From: CAYOHP01 sp964403795 [NCBI: uncultured bacterium]
GTDB taxonomy: Bacteria > Muiribacteriota > UBA6191 > CAZXTJ01
NCBI GenBank assembly: GCA_964403795.1
Contig: CAYOHP010000045.1
Coordinates: forward strand, 5,307 to 43,248
Direction of reading: 5' to 3'
Length of the DNA stretch: 37,942 nucleotides
Both the position numbers and the translations under genes were made by a program. Positions within the stretch are counted from its first letter, which is position 1, and each line of letters begins with the position of its first letter. Shown here one piece after another: positions 15,395 to 25,519 of this stretch. The notes under the pieces are model-generated. The model saw only the letters and a program-made list of their open reading frames with translations. It was not told the origin of the DNA and searched no databases.

Positions 15395-16947
15395 ACGCAT
15401 CGACGTCCCGGGCCGAGAGCCCGGTGGCAGCATCGGGAACGGCCGGTGGGACCGGGGAACTGAGGCAAGCACCCGCCGCCGAACCCAGCCTGTTCGAACT
15501 GCATGCCGAGGGCAGGGTGGGGTACCGGGTGGAGACCCCCATCGCCCCGGTGGCGCCGACCGGGATCGAGGCACACCTCCTGCGGGACCGGGTGGACTGG
15601 CCGTGCGTCAGCGAGATCGACGTGCTGCGCCACTTCACCCGCCTGTCGAGCCTGAACTTCCACATCGAGAAGGGGATGTACCCGCTCGGCTCCTGCACCA
15701 TGAAGTACAACCCGAAGCTGAACGAGGCGGCCGCCCGCCTGGAGGGCTTCGCAGGGCTCCACCCACGGGCTCCCGCAGGCGACACCCAGGGAGCGCTCGA
15801 CCTGATGCGGGGCCTGGAAGCCATGCTGGCCGCGGTCACCGGCATGGACGCCACCAGCCTCCAGCCGGCCGCCGGGGCCCATGGCGAGCTGACCGCGCTC
15901 ATGTGCATCGCCGCCTACCACCGGAGCCGGGGCGAGGACCGACGGGTGGTGCTGACTCCCGATTCCTCCCACGGCACCAATCCCGCCTCCGCGGCCCTGG
16001 TGAAGATGGAGGTCCGGGAGCTCCGGAGCGACGCCCGGGGCATGCTCGCCCCCTCGGTCCTGGAGCCGGCACTGGGTCCGGACGTGGCGGCCCTGATGCT
16101 CACCAATCCCAACACCGTCGGACTGTTCGAGGAGGACGTGCTCGAGCTGACGGCCATGTGTCATCGCCATGGCGTCCAGGTCTACTGCGACGGGGCCAAC
16201 ATGAACGCCCTGGTGGGTCGGGCCCGCCCCGGCGACATGGGCTTCGACGTGATGCACCTGAACCTGCACAAGACCTTCTCGACCCCCCATGGAGGCGGCG
16301 GTCCCGGGGCCGGGCCGATCTGCGTGAAGCGGCACCTCGAGCCCTTCCTCCCGGTTCCCCGGATCGCGGGCGAGGCCGGCGGGTTGCATCTCGACTGGGA
16401 TCGGCCGGGCTCGATCGGCTCGGTCCACGGCTGGTACGGGAACTTCGGGGTGCTGGTCCGGGCCTACGCCTACCTCCTCTCGATGGGCCTCGAGGGCCTC
16501 CGGGAGATCTCGGCCGGGGCGCTCCTGGGAGCCAACTACCTGCGGGTCAGGCTCGGGGAGTTCATGGAACTCGCCTACGACCATCCGTGCATGCACGAGG
16601 CGGTGTTCACCGGGTCCAAACTTGCCAAGGACACCGGCGTGCGCACCCTGGACGTGGCCAAGCGCCTGCTCGACAAGGGCTTCCACGCCCCCACCGTGTA
16701 CTTCCCGCTGATCGTCCCCGAAGCGTTGATGATCGAGCCGACCGAGAGCGAATCGCTCCGCTCGCTGGACCGGTTCGTCTCCGCCATGCAGGAGATCCAC
16801 GAAGAGGCGCACCGGGACCCCGAGACCGTGAAGGGGGCGCCGCACACCACGCCGATCTCCCGGCCCGACGAGGCCCGGGCGGCCCGCTCCCCGGTCCTGA
16901 CCCAGTTCATGCTCGATCCCGAGCCGCTGGCGGGGCACCGGGGTTAG
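15391..16947 (+). CDS. gcvPB: Glycine decarboxylase P protein, subunit 2 (PLP subunit)
   Basis: This 518-aa subunit binds PLP through Lys294 (HLNLHKTFSTPHGGGG) and decarboxylates glycine, passing the aminomethyl group to GcvH. Other motifs are FHIEKGMYPLGSCTMKYNPK, TPDSSHGTNPASAA, CDGANMNALVG and LTQFMLDPEP-like ending. The ATG at 15391 overlaps the gcvPA stop. About 30 residues of Ala/Ser/Gly-rich sequence precede the conserved SLFELHAEGR, an extension similar in character to those on FolD, MeaB and the lipoate enzyme here. It ends 8 bp before the acyltransferase gene that probably modifies GcvH. Confidence 0.97.
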   Translation: MNASTSRAESPVAASGTAGGTGELRQAPAAEPSLFELHAEGRVGYRVETPIAPVAPTGIEAHLLRDRVDWPCVSEIDVLRHFTRLSSLNFHIEKGMYPLGSCTMKYNPKLNEAAARLEGFAGLHPRAPAGDTQGALDLMRGLEAMLAAVTGMDATSLQPAAGAHGELTALMCIAAYHRSRGEDRRVVLTPDSSHGTNPASAALVKMEVRELRSDARGMLAPSVLEPALGPDVAALMLTNPNTVGLFEEDVLELTAMCHRHGVQVYCDGANMNALVGRARPGDMGFDVMHLNLHKTFSTPHGGGGPGAGPICVKRHLEPFLPVPRIAGEAGGLHLDWDRPGSIGSVHGWYGNFGVLVRAYAYLLSMGLEGLREISAGALLGANYLRVRLGEFMELAYDHPCMHEAVFTGSKLAKDTGVRTLDVAKRLLDKGFHAPTVYFPLIVPEALMIEPTESESLRSLDRFVSAMQEIHEEAHRDPETVKGAPHTTPISRPDEARAARSPVLTQFMLDPEPLAGHRG

Positions 16948-16955
16948 GCGCCGGC

Positions 16956-17870
16956 ATGGCACAGACGATCTGGCGCAAGCCGACGGCCCGGCCCCAGACG
17001 GGTGCCGTCGAGGAAACCCCGGACTCCGGGCGGCCGCTGGCCCCGCCCGCCGGCCAGGTGCCGGCAGCGGTCGAGGCCGTCGCTCCGCCGGCCCCGCGAT
17101 CGCGGGTGGCGGTCCGGGCGGACCGGGCCCTGCCGTTCCGATTTGGTTCGGCCTCGGACCTCGACGACCTGGCGCCGGCCGATCTCGGGGAACGCCAGAT
17201 GGCTGCCGACGAGGACCGGCTGGAGGCGGCCGCGAGCGGCGAGGCGGAGGCCTGTTTCCGGATCTACCGGTGGCTGCGGCCCACCGTGACCCTGGGGAGG
17301 GCCCAGCCCGAGTCGAGCATCGACCGGGCCCTGGCCGACTCGCTCGGGATCGACGTGGTGCGGCGCCCCACCGGGGGACGCGCCCTGCTCCACGGCAACG
17401 ACCTCACCTATTCGGTGGTGGTGCCCCCCGGGCATCCGCTGGCCCGGCTCGGGGTGGTCGAGAGCTACCGGCGGATCTCCGCCAGTCTGGTCGAGGCCTT
17501 CCACGATGCCGGGCTGGAGGCAGGGATGTCGCCGGGCGCCGAGGTGGTACCGCTGGGCCCCGGGGTGCGTCTCGCCTGCTTCGAGGAGCACCTGGTCGAG
17601 ACCCTGACCCTGGGAGGACGCAAGGTCTGCGGTAGCGCCCAGGCGCGTCGACGGGGCGCGGTCCTCCAGCATGGCTCGATCCCGCTCTCGGTGGACCATC
17701 GGCTGGAGGCCCGGATCCTCTGCCGGGACGAGGATCCCGAGGTGGCTGCCCGACGTCTGGAGGCCCGGTTCGCGGGCGTCGAGGATCCGGGAGGACGGCC
17801 GGGATCGGCCCTGCGCCTGGCCCGGGCGCTCCATCGGCGGCTGGCGCAGCTGGTCTGCGAGGGCGCCTGA
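16956..17870 (+). CDS. Lipoyl/octanoyl transferase, LipM/LplA family
   Basis: This 304-aa member of the biotin/lipoate ligase fold probably acylates GcvH. The core begins near residue 85 (DEDRLEAA). It has the family loop RRPTGGRALLHGNDLTYSVV (136-155), the catalytic Lys223 in GRKVCGSAQARR, and LQHGSIPL. Cys208 in LACFEEH sits where LipM octanoyltransferases carry their acyl-thioester Cys. GRK-x-x-GSAQ followed by LQHGSIPL also fits LipM better than ATP-using LplA. The first ~60 residues are Pro/Ala-rich and unusual for the family. Its position directly after gcvPB and one base overlap with the next ORF place it in the gcv operon. LplA activity (free lipoate plus ATP) remains possible. Confidence 0.9.
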   Translation: MAQTIWRKPTARPQTGAVEETPDSGRPLAPPAGQVPAAVEAVAPPAPRSRVAVRADRALPFRFGSASDLDDLAPADLGERQMAADEDRLEAAASGEAEACFRIYRWLRPTVTLGRAQPESSIDRALADSLGIDVVRRPTGGRALLHGNDLTYSVVVPPGHPLARLGVVESYRRISASLVEAFHDAGLEAGMSPGAEVVPLGPGVRLACFEEHLVETLTLGGRKVCGSAQARRRGAVLQHGSIPLSVDHRLEARILCRDEDPEVAARRLEARFAGVEDPGGRPGSALRLARALHRRLAQLVCEGA

Positions 17871-18109
17871 TGGTCCGGCGCGAGGGCGGTGGAGGCGTCG
17901 GCGAGGCCGCCGCCGCCAAGGCGCGCGGCACCCTCGACCCCGGCGGCCTCGAGGTCCGGTCGGTCCGGGAGGAGTTCCTCTCCGTGATGGCGGTGCGCAT
18001 CGAGCGGGCCGAGGCCGACGGCGACAGCGAGCGGATGCGCCTCCTGATCGAGGCCCGGGAACTCGGTGCCGCCCGGCTCCCCGAGAATCCCCAGGGGGAC
18101 CTGGGATGA
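17870..18109 (+). CDS. Small 79-aa protein coupled to the YhaN-like ATPase
   Basis: The ATG at 17870 overlaps the preceding stop (TGATG), and the stop at 18107-18109 overlaps the next ATG (ATGA). The product has a Gly/Ala-rich first third, then a charged helix (SVREEFLSVMAVRIERAEAD and GDSERMRLLIEAREL). It contains no Cys, signal or membrane segment. Tight overlap on both sides and good third-position GC support it being real. Its coupling to the ATPase gene suggests a partner or regulatory subunit, but no family is recognised. Confidence 0.65.
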   Translation: MVRREGGGGVGEAAAAKARGTLDPGGLEVRSVREEFLSVMAVRIERAEADGDSERMRLLIEARELGAARLPENPQGDLG

Positions 18110-20967
18110 TCCTCCGGTCCCTCTCCGCCGACGACTTCCTGCGCTTCCGCCGGATCCGCCTCGACGACCTGCCGGAGAGGGCCCTGATCGGCCTCCGGGG
18201 TCCCAACGAGGCCGGCAAGACCTCGCTCGGGGAGGCGCTCGCCTTCGCCCTGTTCGGGCGCACCCTGTCGATCCCCCCGGAGCGTCGCCAGGAGGCGATC
18301 CGATGGGGTGCCCGCTCCGCCCGGGTTCGCCTGGCGATCCGGATCCGGACCGGCGAGACCCTGATCGTCGAGCGGGAGATGGACCAGTCGGGCGGGTATT
18401 CCGCCAGCTTGCGGGTGGAGGGGGCTGCCGAGCCCAGGGCCAGGGGACCGGACGCGGTGGACCGGGAAGTGGCGGCGGCGCTGGGGTTCGACTTCCAGGC
18501 CTTCCGCTACGCCTTCTACCTGGGGCAGAAGGAGGTCGATCTGCTGCTCCGGGCGTCCCGCTCCGGCGAGGCGCTCGCCCGCATGATCGGCCTGGAGGCT
18601 CTGGACACCGCCAGGGCAGGGGCCGAGGAGGACCTGGCGGCGCGGCGTCGGGAGGCCGGCGAGCTGGAGATGTGGTTCCGGGTCCAGGCGGCGCTCGACG
18701 AGCGCCACGACCAGCACGCCGACGAGACCCGGAGACTCCGCGCCGAGGCCGACGCCCGCCGGCGCGAGGCCGCCGACCTGGCCGCCCGGATCGAGGACCT
18801 CGATGCCCGGATCGGGGAGGCGCGGGCCATGGCGGCCGGGGCCGGGGAGCTCCAGACGCTGGTCGACCGGATCCGGGCTGCGGCCCTGGCGCGTAGCCTG
18901 GCGGGCAGGGTGGCCGGGATCGAGGCCGAGGCCCACCGGGTCGAGGAAGAGGCCCGGGCGGCACGGGCCGCCATCGAACACGCGCTCCACCTGAAGGCCG
19001 AGCACCGGATGTTCTCCGAGAGTCTCGACGAGCTCGAGGCCATGCTCCGGGCCCGGGCCGAGGAGCTCGGTGGCGGGCCGGGCAGCGCCGGTGGGGCGGG
19101 ACCGACGGGGGGCGGAGGTACCGGGGCCGGAGCCGGGGGCGGAGCGGGTCGGCCCGCCGGGGCCGCGGCAGCGGGCCTGGCTCCCGGCGGGGATCGCGGT
19201 GGGGGCTCGCAGGCCGACCGCCTGGCCCGGGACCTGGCCGAAGCGGAGGCCGCCATCGGCGCCGAGAAGGAGATGGTCCACGGCCTCGAGACCATGGCGG
19301 AGCGGATCCGGGTCGCCGGCCTGGGCGTGGCCGTGGTCGGGGCCGGCCTGGGCTTGCTCGGAGGCCAGGTGGCCCTGCTCGGGGCGGTGCCGGTGGCGCT
19401 GCTCGGGGTGGCCGCGGGCAGGAATCTCGAGACCCGGCGCAGGGTGGCCGCGGAGCGGGTAGCCGGCCGGGAGGCCGAACTCCCGGCGCGGGTCCGGGAA
19501 CTGGAACGGGTCAGGGCGGGCGCCAGGATCTGCGAGCGACTGCCGACCCGGGACAAGGCGGCGCTGGTCAAGGGGCTGGGGGAGCTGGGGGACCCCGCCC
19601 TCTCGGCCCTGGCGGCCCGCATCGAGAAGCGCCACCCGAATCTGTGGGCGGCCCCCGAGGCCTTCCTCGAAGGCTACGGGAGGGTGCTCGAGGAGAGCGT
19701 GGTCCAGCGTCGCCGGCTCGCCGAGGAGGCGACCGGCCGTTCCCGGGACCTCTCCGCCCGGGCCGAGGCCATGAAGGGGCGGCTCGAGGCGCTGGCCCGG
19801 GGCCGCCGGCTGCCCCGTGCCAGTGCGCCCGCCATCAAGCCGGCCAGGCTCGACGAAGCGCTGGTTGCGCTCTCCACCGATCTCGCCGAGGCCGAACGCC
19901 TGCCCGAGCTCCCGCTCGAGGGCGGGACCGAATCCGGGGGCAGCCGGGATGCCCTCACCGAACTCTTCCGGCGCTTCGATCCCGGGAAGACCCAGCGCTG
20001 GCCCGATCTCGAGGGGATCTTCCGGCTGCTCCGGGGCGCCGAGCCGCCGGGGCTGGGCCGGGCCGACGACCCGCTCCCCTGGGCTCGCGACCAGATCAAG
20101 CTCGCCAAGGCGATCCAACCCGCGAGCTCCGTGTCCGGGGAGGATCCGGGGCCGGAGCGGGACCGGCTGTCCCGGGAGCGGGACCGGGCGCTCGCCCATC
20201 TCGAGATCCTGGAGGAGCGGCTCGGCCGGGAACCGGAGGCCGCCGGCGACGAGGGGGAGAGGGAGCGGGTGCGCGGCGACCTCGAGGGGCGCCGTCTCGC
20301 CTGCGAGCACGAGATCCGGGTGCTCGAGGAGGTGGTCTCGGGCCTGGCCGCCACCACCGAGCGCATGCGGGCCCGGCTGCTCCCGGCCGTGGCCGAGTAC
20401 GGGTCGCGGCTCCTTCCCCGCTTGACCGCGGGCCGCCACCACGGGGTGCGTTTCACCCCCCAGGGCGACCTCGAGGTACGGGCCGACGGTACCGGGGGCT
20501 GGGTCCCGCTCGATGCCCTCTCGGGCGGGGCTCGTGACCAGCTGCTGATCGCCCTCCGGCTCGCCTTCGCGGCGGCGGTGGTGCGCACCCGGGTGCAGGG
20601 CGAGGCGGCGCAGTTCCTGTTCCTGGACGAGCCGCTGGCGAGTTCCGACGAGACCAGGGGCCGGGCCTTCCTGGAGCTCTTGGTGGACCGGGGACCCTGC
20701 TTCTCGCAGGTGATCCTGGTGACCCATCGCCTGGGCGGCGACGAGCTCTACGACCGGGTGCTGGTGCTCGACGGAGAGAAGGACGAACTCTGCTACCCGG
20801 CCCCCGGGGGTAACCGTCCCGACGGGACGTCGGGGAGTCCCGGGAACGGCGACGCCCTCGGCGCCTCGGCACACCGGGACATGCCTGGGGCTCCGGGCCC
20901 CGAGGGAGCGGGCCCGGGCGCGGCTCCCCGCCTTCCCCCCGGCGAGATCGAACCACCGACCCCGTAA
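18106..20967 (+). CDS. YhaN-like Rad50/SbcC-type ATPase with a central membrane hairpin
   Basis: This 953-aa ABC-type ATPase has Walker [10 protein letters not shown] (32-40), a Q-loop region ([13 protein letters not shown], 138-150), ABC signature [10 protein letters not shown] (about 805-814), Walker B FLFLDEP (about 838-844) and H-loop ILVTH. Coiled coil spans about 165-320. Then comes a Gly/Ala/Pro-rich stretch of ~47 residues (322-368), a short coil and a hydrophobic hairpin (about 401-438) at the point where Rad50/SbcC has a CxxC zinc hook. No hook is present. Central membrane segments are a feature of YhaN-family proteins. YhaN is normally paired with a YhaO/SbcD-like nuclease, absent here. 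A Gly/Pro-rich tail of ~60 residues follows the ATPase. A role in DNA-end or membrane-linked DNA processing is inference. It is embedded, oddly, among metabolic genes. Confidence 0.85.
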   Translation: MILRSLSADDFLRFRRIRLDDLPERALIGLRGPNEAGKTSLGEALAFALFGRTLSIPPERRQEAIRWGARSARVRLAIRIRTGETLIVEREMDQSGGYSASLRVEGAAEPRARGPDAVDREVAAALGFDFQAFRYAFYLGQKEVDLLLRASRSGEALARMIGLEALDTARAGAEEDLAARRREAGELEMWFRVQAALDERHDQHADETRRLRAEADARRREAADLAARIEDLDARIGEARAMAAGAGELQTLVDRIRAAALARSLAGRVAGIEAEAHRVEEEARAARAAIEHALHLKAEHRMFSESLDELEAMLRARAEELGGGPGSAGGAGPTGGGGTGAGAGGGAGRPAGAAAAGLAPGGDRGGGSQADRLARDLAEAEAAIGAEKEMVHGLETMAERIRVAGLGVAVVGAGLGLLGGQVALLGAVPVALLGVAAGRNLETRRRVAAERVAGREAELPARVRELERVRAGARICERLPTRDKAALVKGLGELGDPALSALAARIEKRHPNLWAAPEAFLEGYGRVLEESVVQRRRLAEEATGRSRDLSARAEAMKGRLEALARGRRLPRASAPAIKPARLDEALVALSTDLAEAERLPELPLEGGTESGGSRDALTELFRRFDPGKTQRWPDLEGIFRLLRGAEPPGLGRADDPLPWARDQIKLAKAIQPASSVSGEDPGPERDRLSRERDRALAHLEILEERLGREPEAAGDEGERERVRGDLEGRRLACEHEIRVLEEVVSGLAATTERMRARLLPAVAEYGSRLLPRLTAGRHHGVRFTPQGDLEVRADGTGGWVPLDALSGGARDQLLIALRLAFAAAVVRTRVQGEAAQFLFLDEPLASSDETRGRAFLELLVDRGPCFSQVILVTHRLGGDELYDRVLVLDGEKDELCYPAPGGNRPDGTSGSPGNGDALGASAHRDMPGAPGPEGAGPGAAPRLPPGEIEPPTP

Positions 20968-20994
20968 CCGGACCGGACACGCAGAGGAGAGCCG

Positions 20995-22148
<1,154 letters not shown>

Positions 22149-22152
<4 letters not shown>

Positions 22153-22553
22153 GCGGGGAGCGGAAGATCCGCGTGGTGGTCGCCAAGCCCGGGCTCGACG
22201 GTCACGACCGGGGCGCCAAGGTGATCGCCCGGGCGCTCCGGGACGCCGGCATGGAGGTCGTGTACACCGGGATCCGCCAGACTCCCGAACAGATCGTGGC
22301 CGCGGTCCTCCAGGAGGACGCCGACGTGCTCGGGCTCTCGATCCTCTCGGGGGCCCACAACCACCTCTTCCCCGAGATCATGAAGCGGGTCCAGGAGGCC
22401 GGCCTCGACGACCTGGTGGTGATCGGGGGCGGGATCATCCCCGAGGAGGACGTCACGACCCTGAAGAAGATCGGGATCCGGGAGGTCTTCGGACCCGGGA
22501 CTCCCACGGGGAGGATCGCCGAGTACATCCGTTCGGTGGTGCGGGAGCGGTGA
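22149..22553 (+). CDS. Cobalamin-binding small subunit of methylmalonyl-CoA mutase or related acyl-CoA mutase
   Basis: This 134-aa protein is a stand-alone B12-binding domain. It has the base-off DxHxxG motif (Asp17, His19, Gly22 in LDGHDRGAK), the SILSG strand and the [11 protein letters not shown] turn. Small subunits like this pair with a separate large catalytic subunit to isomerise methylmalonyl-CoA and succinyl-CoA, or isobutyryl-/ethylmalonyl-type substrates. The large subunit is not encoded in the window. Its ATG overlaps the dehydrogenase stop, and its stop overlaps the GTG of meaB, so the three are probably translated together. Confidence 0.95.
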
Positions 22554-23629
22554 GCAAGCTGGGCCACGGGCCGGGCTCGGGGCCGCCGTCGGGGTCGGGG
22601 GTGGGCGAGGTCGCCACGCCGGTACCCGGGGAGCGGGCCCGGGGCGTCCCGGTCGCCACCTCGGAGTGGGCGCGGCGCTACGCCGCGGGGGACAAGCGGG
22701 CGTTGGCCCGGTTGCTCTCCTGGATCGAGGACGTCGATCCCCGGGCCGAGGAGGTCATGGCGGCGGTCGCCGACCGGCGGGAATCCGCCTGGGTGATCGG
22801 GATCACCGGCCCCCCGGGAGTCGGCAAGTCGTCGCTGGTGGATCGGCTGGCCGGGTCGCTGCTGGCCTCCGGTCACCGGGTGGGGATCCTGGCCGTGGAT
22901 CCGAGTTCCCCGTTCTCGGGCGGCGCGGTGCTCGGCGATCGCATCCGCATGCAGCGGGCGGTGCTCCACGAGCACGCCTTCGTCCGCTCGACCGCCACCC
23001 GGGGTGCCCTCGGGGGCCTGGCCCGGACCACCGCCGAGGCGGTGCGGGCGCTCGATCTCTTCGGGTTCGGGATCGTGCTGGTGGAGACCGTGGGCGTGGG
23101 CCAGTCCGAGGTGGAGATCGTGGGCGAGGCCGACACCTCGGTGGTGATCGAGGCCCCCGGCATGGGCGATTCGGTCCAGGCCATCAAGGCCGGGATCCTG
23201 GAGATCGGCGATCTCTTCGTGGTGAACAAGGCGGATCGCCCCGAGGCCAGCCGGGCCGCGCTGGAGATCGAGGGCATGCTCTCGCTGGCCGGCGAGCACC
23301 GTCCCTGGATGCCTCGGGTGCTGATGACCAGCTGTGCCAAGGGCGACGGGATCGCCGAGGTGATCGAGGAGCTGCACCGCCACCACGCCCACCTCCAGGA
23401 GACCGGGCGGCTGGAGGAGCTGCGGCGGCGCCGGCGGGAGAGCCACTTCGTGAAGGCGGTGCTGGCCCGGACCCGGGGAGCGTTCGACCGCTTCCTGGAG
23501 GGACCCGGAGAGGCGGCCCTGGTCGAGTCGGTGCGGCGGGGCGAACGCTCCGCCGAGGCGGCGGCGCGGCAGGTCACGGTGCGGTTCACGCGAGGCGGGC
23601 CCGCGGCCGCCGGCGAGGAGGCAGGGTGA
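22550..23629 (+). CDS. meaB: MeaB/ArgK-type GTPase chaperone of B12-dependent mutase
   Basis: MeaB protects and reloads methylmalonyl-CoA mutase with adenosylcobalamin. The 359-aa protein has Walker [10 protein letters not shown] (87-95), the G3E signature [19 protein letters not shown], switch [11 protein letters not shown] and the base-recognition NKAD. The GTG start overlaps the preceding stop (GTGA). About 35 residues of Gly/Pro/Ser-rich sequence precede the usual domain start at [12 protein letters not shown]; an in-frame GTG near residue 18 is an alternative start. Adjacency to the mutase small subunit supports MeaB over the old ArgK (lysine/arginine transport kinase) name. It overlaps proC by 4 bp. 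Confidence 0.95.
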   Translation: MSKLGHGPGSGPPSGSGVGEVATPVPGERARGVPVATSEWARRYAAGDKRALARLLSWIEDVDPRAEEVMAAVADRRESAWVIGITGPPGVGKSSLVDRLAGSLLASGHRVGILAVDPSSPFSGGAVLGDRIRMQRAVLHEHAFVRSTATRGALGGLARTTAEAVRALDLFGFGIVLVETVGVGQSEVEIVGEADTSVVIEAPGMGDSVQAIKAGILEIGDLFVVNKADRPEASRAALEIEGMLSLAGEHRPWMPRVLMTSCAKGDGIAEVIEELHRHHAHLQETGRLEELRRRRRESHFVKAVLARTRGAFDRFLEGPGEAALVESVRRGERSAEAAARQVTVRFTRGGPAAAGEEAG

Positions 23630-24465
23630 AGAGCCAGGATCCGGGGTCGATCGACCTCGAGGGCAGGAAGCTGGCGGTGCTGGGGGCCGGCAAGCTCGGG
23701 GATGCGCTCCTCTCGGGGCTGTTGGCGGGCGGCGGGGTCTCGCCCTCGCAGGTGGTGGTGACCGCCCGGCGGGCGGCCCGGGCCGAGGCCGTGGCCAAGC
23801 GCCATGGGTGCCGGGCCGAGCCGGGGAACCGGGAGGCGGTGCGGGGCGCCTCCATGGTGCTGCTCTGCGTGAAGCCGTTCACGGTCCACGACGTCCTCGA
23901 GGAGATCCGGGACGAGCTGGACGGGACCCTGCTGGTGAGCGTGGCGGCGGGCGTGACCACCGAGTACCTCGAGCGGGTGGTGGGGCGCCGGGTGCCGGTG
24001 GTGCGGGCCATGCCCAACACCCCGGCGCTGCTCCGGGAGGGAATGACGGCGCTGGCGCGGGGCCGCCACGCCGACGCCCGCGACCTGGAGCGGGCCCGGG
24101 CGGTGTTCGCCTCGGTGGGCCGGGTGGTCGAGGTCGAGGAGAAGCACATGGACGCGGTGACCGGCCTGTCGGCCAGCGGTCCGGCCTTCCTCTACGTGGT
24201 GATCGAATCGATGGCGGAGGCCGGGGTGAAGGTGGGACTGCCCCGGGACGTGGCCACAGAGCTCGCCGCCCAGACGGTACTCGGCGCCGCCCGTATGGTG
24301 CTCGAGACCGGAGAGCACCCGGCCAAGCTGAAGGACATGGTCACGACCCCGGCCGGATGCACCGTCGACGGGCTGCTCGAGCTCGAAGCCGGAGGTCTCC
24401 GGGTGACCGTCATCAAGGCGATCGTCGAGGCGACCCGCCGGGCCGGGGAGCTTTCCCATGAATAG
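23626..24465 (+). CDS. proC: Pyrroline-5-carboxylate reductase
   Basis: ProC reduces pyrroline-5-carboxylate to proline with NAD(P)H. The 279-aa protein opens with the Rossmann signature LAVLGAGKLGDALLSGLL, followed by VVVTARRA, LCVKPF, SVAAGVT and the P5CR-specific VVRAMPNTPALL, GLSASGPAFLYVV and MVTTPAGCTVDGLLELE. The start is a GTG overlapping the meaB stop (GTGA). The frame is open far upstream, but that region is meaB in another frame. It overlaps the M42 peptidase start by 8 bp. The link to the neighbouring pathways is not obvious beyond amino acid metabolism. Confidence 0.96.
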   Translation: MKSQDPGSIDLEGRKLAVLGAGKLGDALLSGLLAGGGVSPSQVVVTARRAARAEAVAKRHGCRAEPGNREAVRGASMVLLCVKPFTVHDVLEEIRDELDGTLLVSVAAGVTTEYLERVVGRRVPVVRAMPNTPALLREGMTALARGRHADARDLERARAVFASVGRVVEVEEKHMDAVTGLSASGPAFLYVVIESMAEAGVKVGLPRDVATELAAQTVLGAARMVLETGEHPAKLKDMVTTPAGCTVDGLLELEAGGLRVTVIKAIVEATRRAGELSHE

Positions 24466-25489
24466 GGCAGAGAAGCGCGGTGCTGGACCCGGGGCCAGGA
24501 CCCGGTCGGCGAGGCGGACCGGCGGGCCGAACGGTCGGCGGGGCTCGGCGGTCTGGGCGGGCCTGCCCGAGGGCCTGGAGGCACTGCTCGGGACCCCGGC
24601 GGTCACCGGGGCCGAGGCCGGGGCCGCCGAGCTGGTGGCGGGGCTCGCCCGGGAGGCGGGCGCGGCGGTGCGGATCGATGCGGTCGGCAACGTGCTGGCG
24701 GTCAAGGGCACGCCCCGGAGAGCCCTGATGGCGCACTTCGACCACGTGGGCTTCATGGTCGAGAAGGTGGGCGAGGAGACGGCCAGGGTGCTCCCGGTCG
24801 GGTTCCCGAGCCCGGCCGGGTTCCAGGAGATCGAGCTGGTCCGGGACGAGGACGGGGAGCGCATTCCCGGGTTCCTGCACGCTGCGACCGAAGGCGAAGA
24901 ACTCTGCTTCGAGCCCTTCGATCCCCGCGCTCTGGCGCGGGTGTCGGTGGGCGACCGCCTCCACTACCCGCTGCGCTACCACCTGCATGGGAGCCGCCTG
25001 GCCGGGCCCTACCTGGACGATCGCCTGGGGTGCTGGGCGGCGTTGCAGGTCCTGGCGGAATGCGAGGACCTCCTGGCCGTCTTCACCGTCGGGGAGGAAG
25101 TCTCGGGCCTGGGCGCCTCGGCGGCATTGGCGGCGCTCTCCGGGATCGAGGCGGTGCTGGTGGTCGATGTGACCTACGCCCGGGCCCATGGATTCGAGTA
25201 CCCGCTGGAGCTCGGTGGCGGTCCGGTGCTCTGTCTCAAGGACTCGCTGGTACCTCCCGAGGCCGGGGTGCGCGGGGTCCGGATGGCCGCTCGCCGGGCG
25301 GGTGTCCGGCTCCAGCTCGAGGTGGCGGCGGTGGGCGCCTCGGACGCCAAGAACCTCTCGCTGGCCCCCTGGCCGGTGGTCTGGGCGTTCGTGGGCATGC
25401 CCAGTCGCTACAACCATCGACCGATCGAGATCGTGGAGCTCGGGGACCTCGAGGGCCTGGTGGCCCTGCTCCGGAGCTGGGTGGGGTAG
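24458..25489 (+). CDS. M42-family metallo-aminopeptidase
   Basis: This 343-aa M42 peptidase (glutamyl aminopeptidase / tetrahedral TET peptidase group) probably trims short peptides in the cytoplasm. All expected metal and catalytic residues can be placed: His93 and Asp95 (MAHFDHVG), Asp187 (YLDDRLGC), catalytic Glu213 and ligand Glu214 (TVGEEVSG), Asp237 (VVDVT) and His320 (RYNHRPIE). The first ~30 residues are basic and Arg/Gly-rich, before the usual domain start at LEALLGTPAVTG. It is the last gene of the long operon and converges on the kinase gene with a 30-bp gap. No clear intrinsic terminator is visible there. Confidence 0.93.
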   Translation: MNRAEKRGAGPGARTRSARRTGGPNGRRGSAVWAGLPEGLEALLGTPAVTGAEAGAAELVAGLAREAGAAVRIDAVGNVLAVKGTPRRALMAHFDHVGFMVEKVGEETARVLPVGFPSPAGFQEIELVRDEDGERIPGFLHAATEGEELCFEPFDPRALARVSVGDRLHYPLRYHLHGSRLAGPYLDDRLGCWAALQVLAECEDLLAVFTVGEEVSGLGASAALAALSGIEAVLVVDVTYARAHGFEYPLELGGGPVLCLKDSLVPPEAGVRGVRMAARRAGVRLQLEVAAVGASDAKNLSLAPWPVVWAFVGMPSRYNHRPIEIVELGDLEGLVALLRSWVG

Positions 25490-25519
25490 CCGGAGTCGCG
25501 AGCGGAGTCGATGGGTGGA

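Noticed and set aside
18106-20967. Canonical SbcC of an SbcCD pair
   Set aside because: No sbcD-like gene is adjacent, the zinc hook is absent and there is a membrane hairpin instead, which fits the YhaN type better.
25490-25519. Intrinsic terminator between the converging M42 and kinase genes
   Set aside because: The 30-bp gap has a repeated CGGAGTCG but no stem with a T-run.
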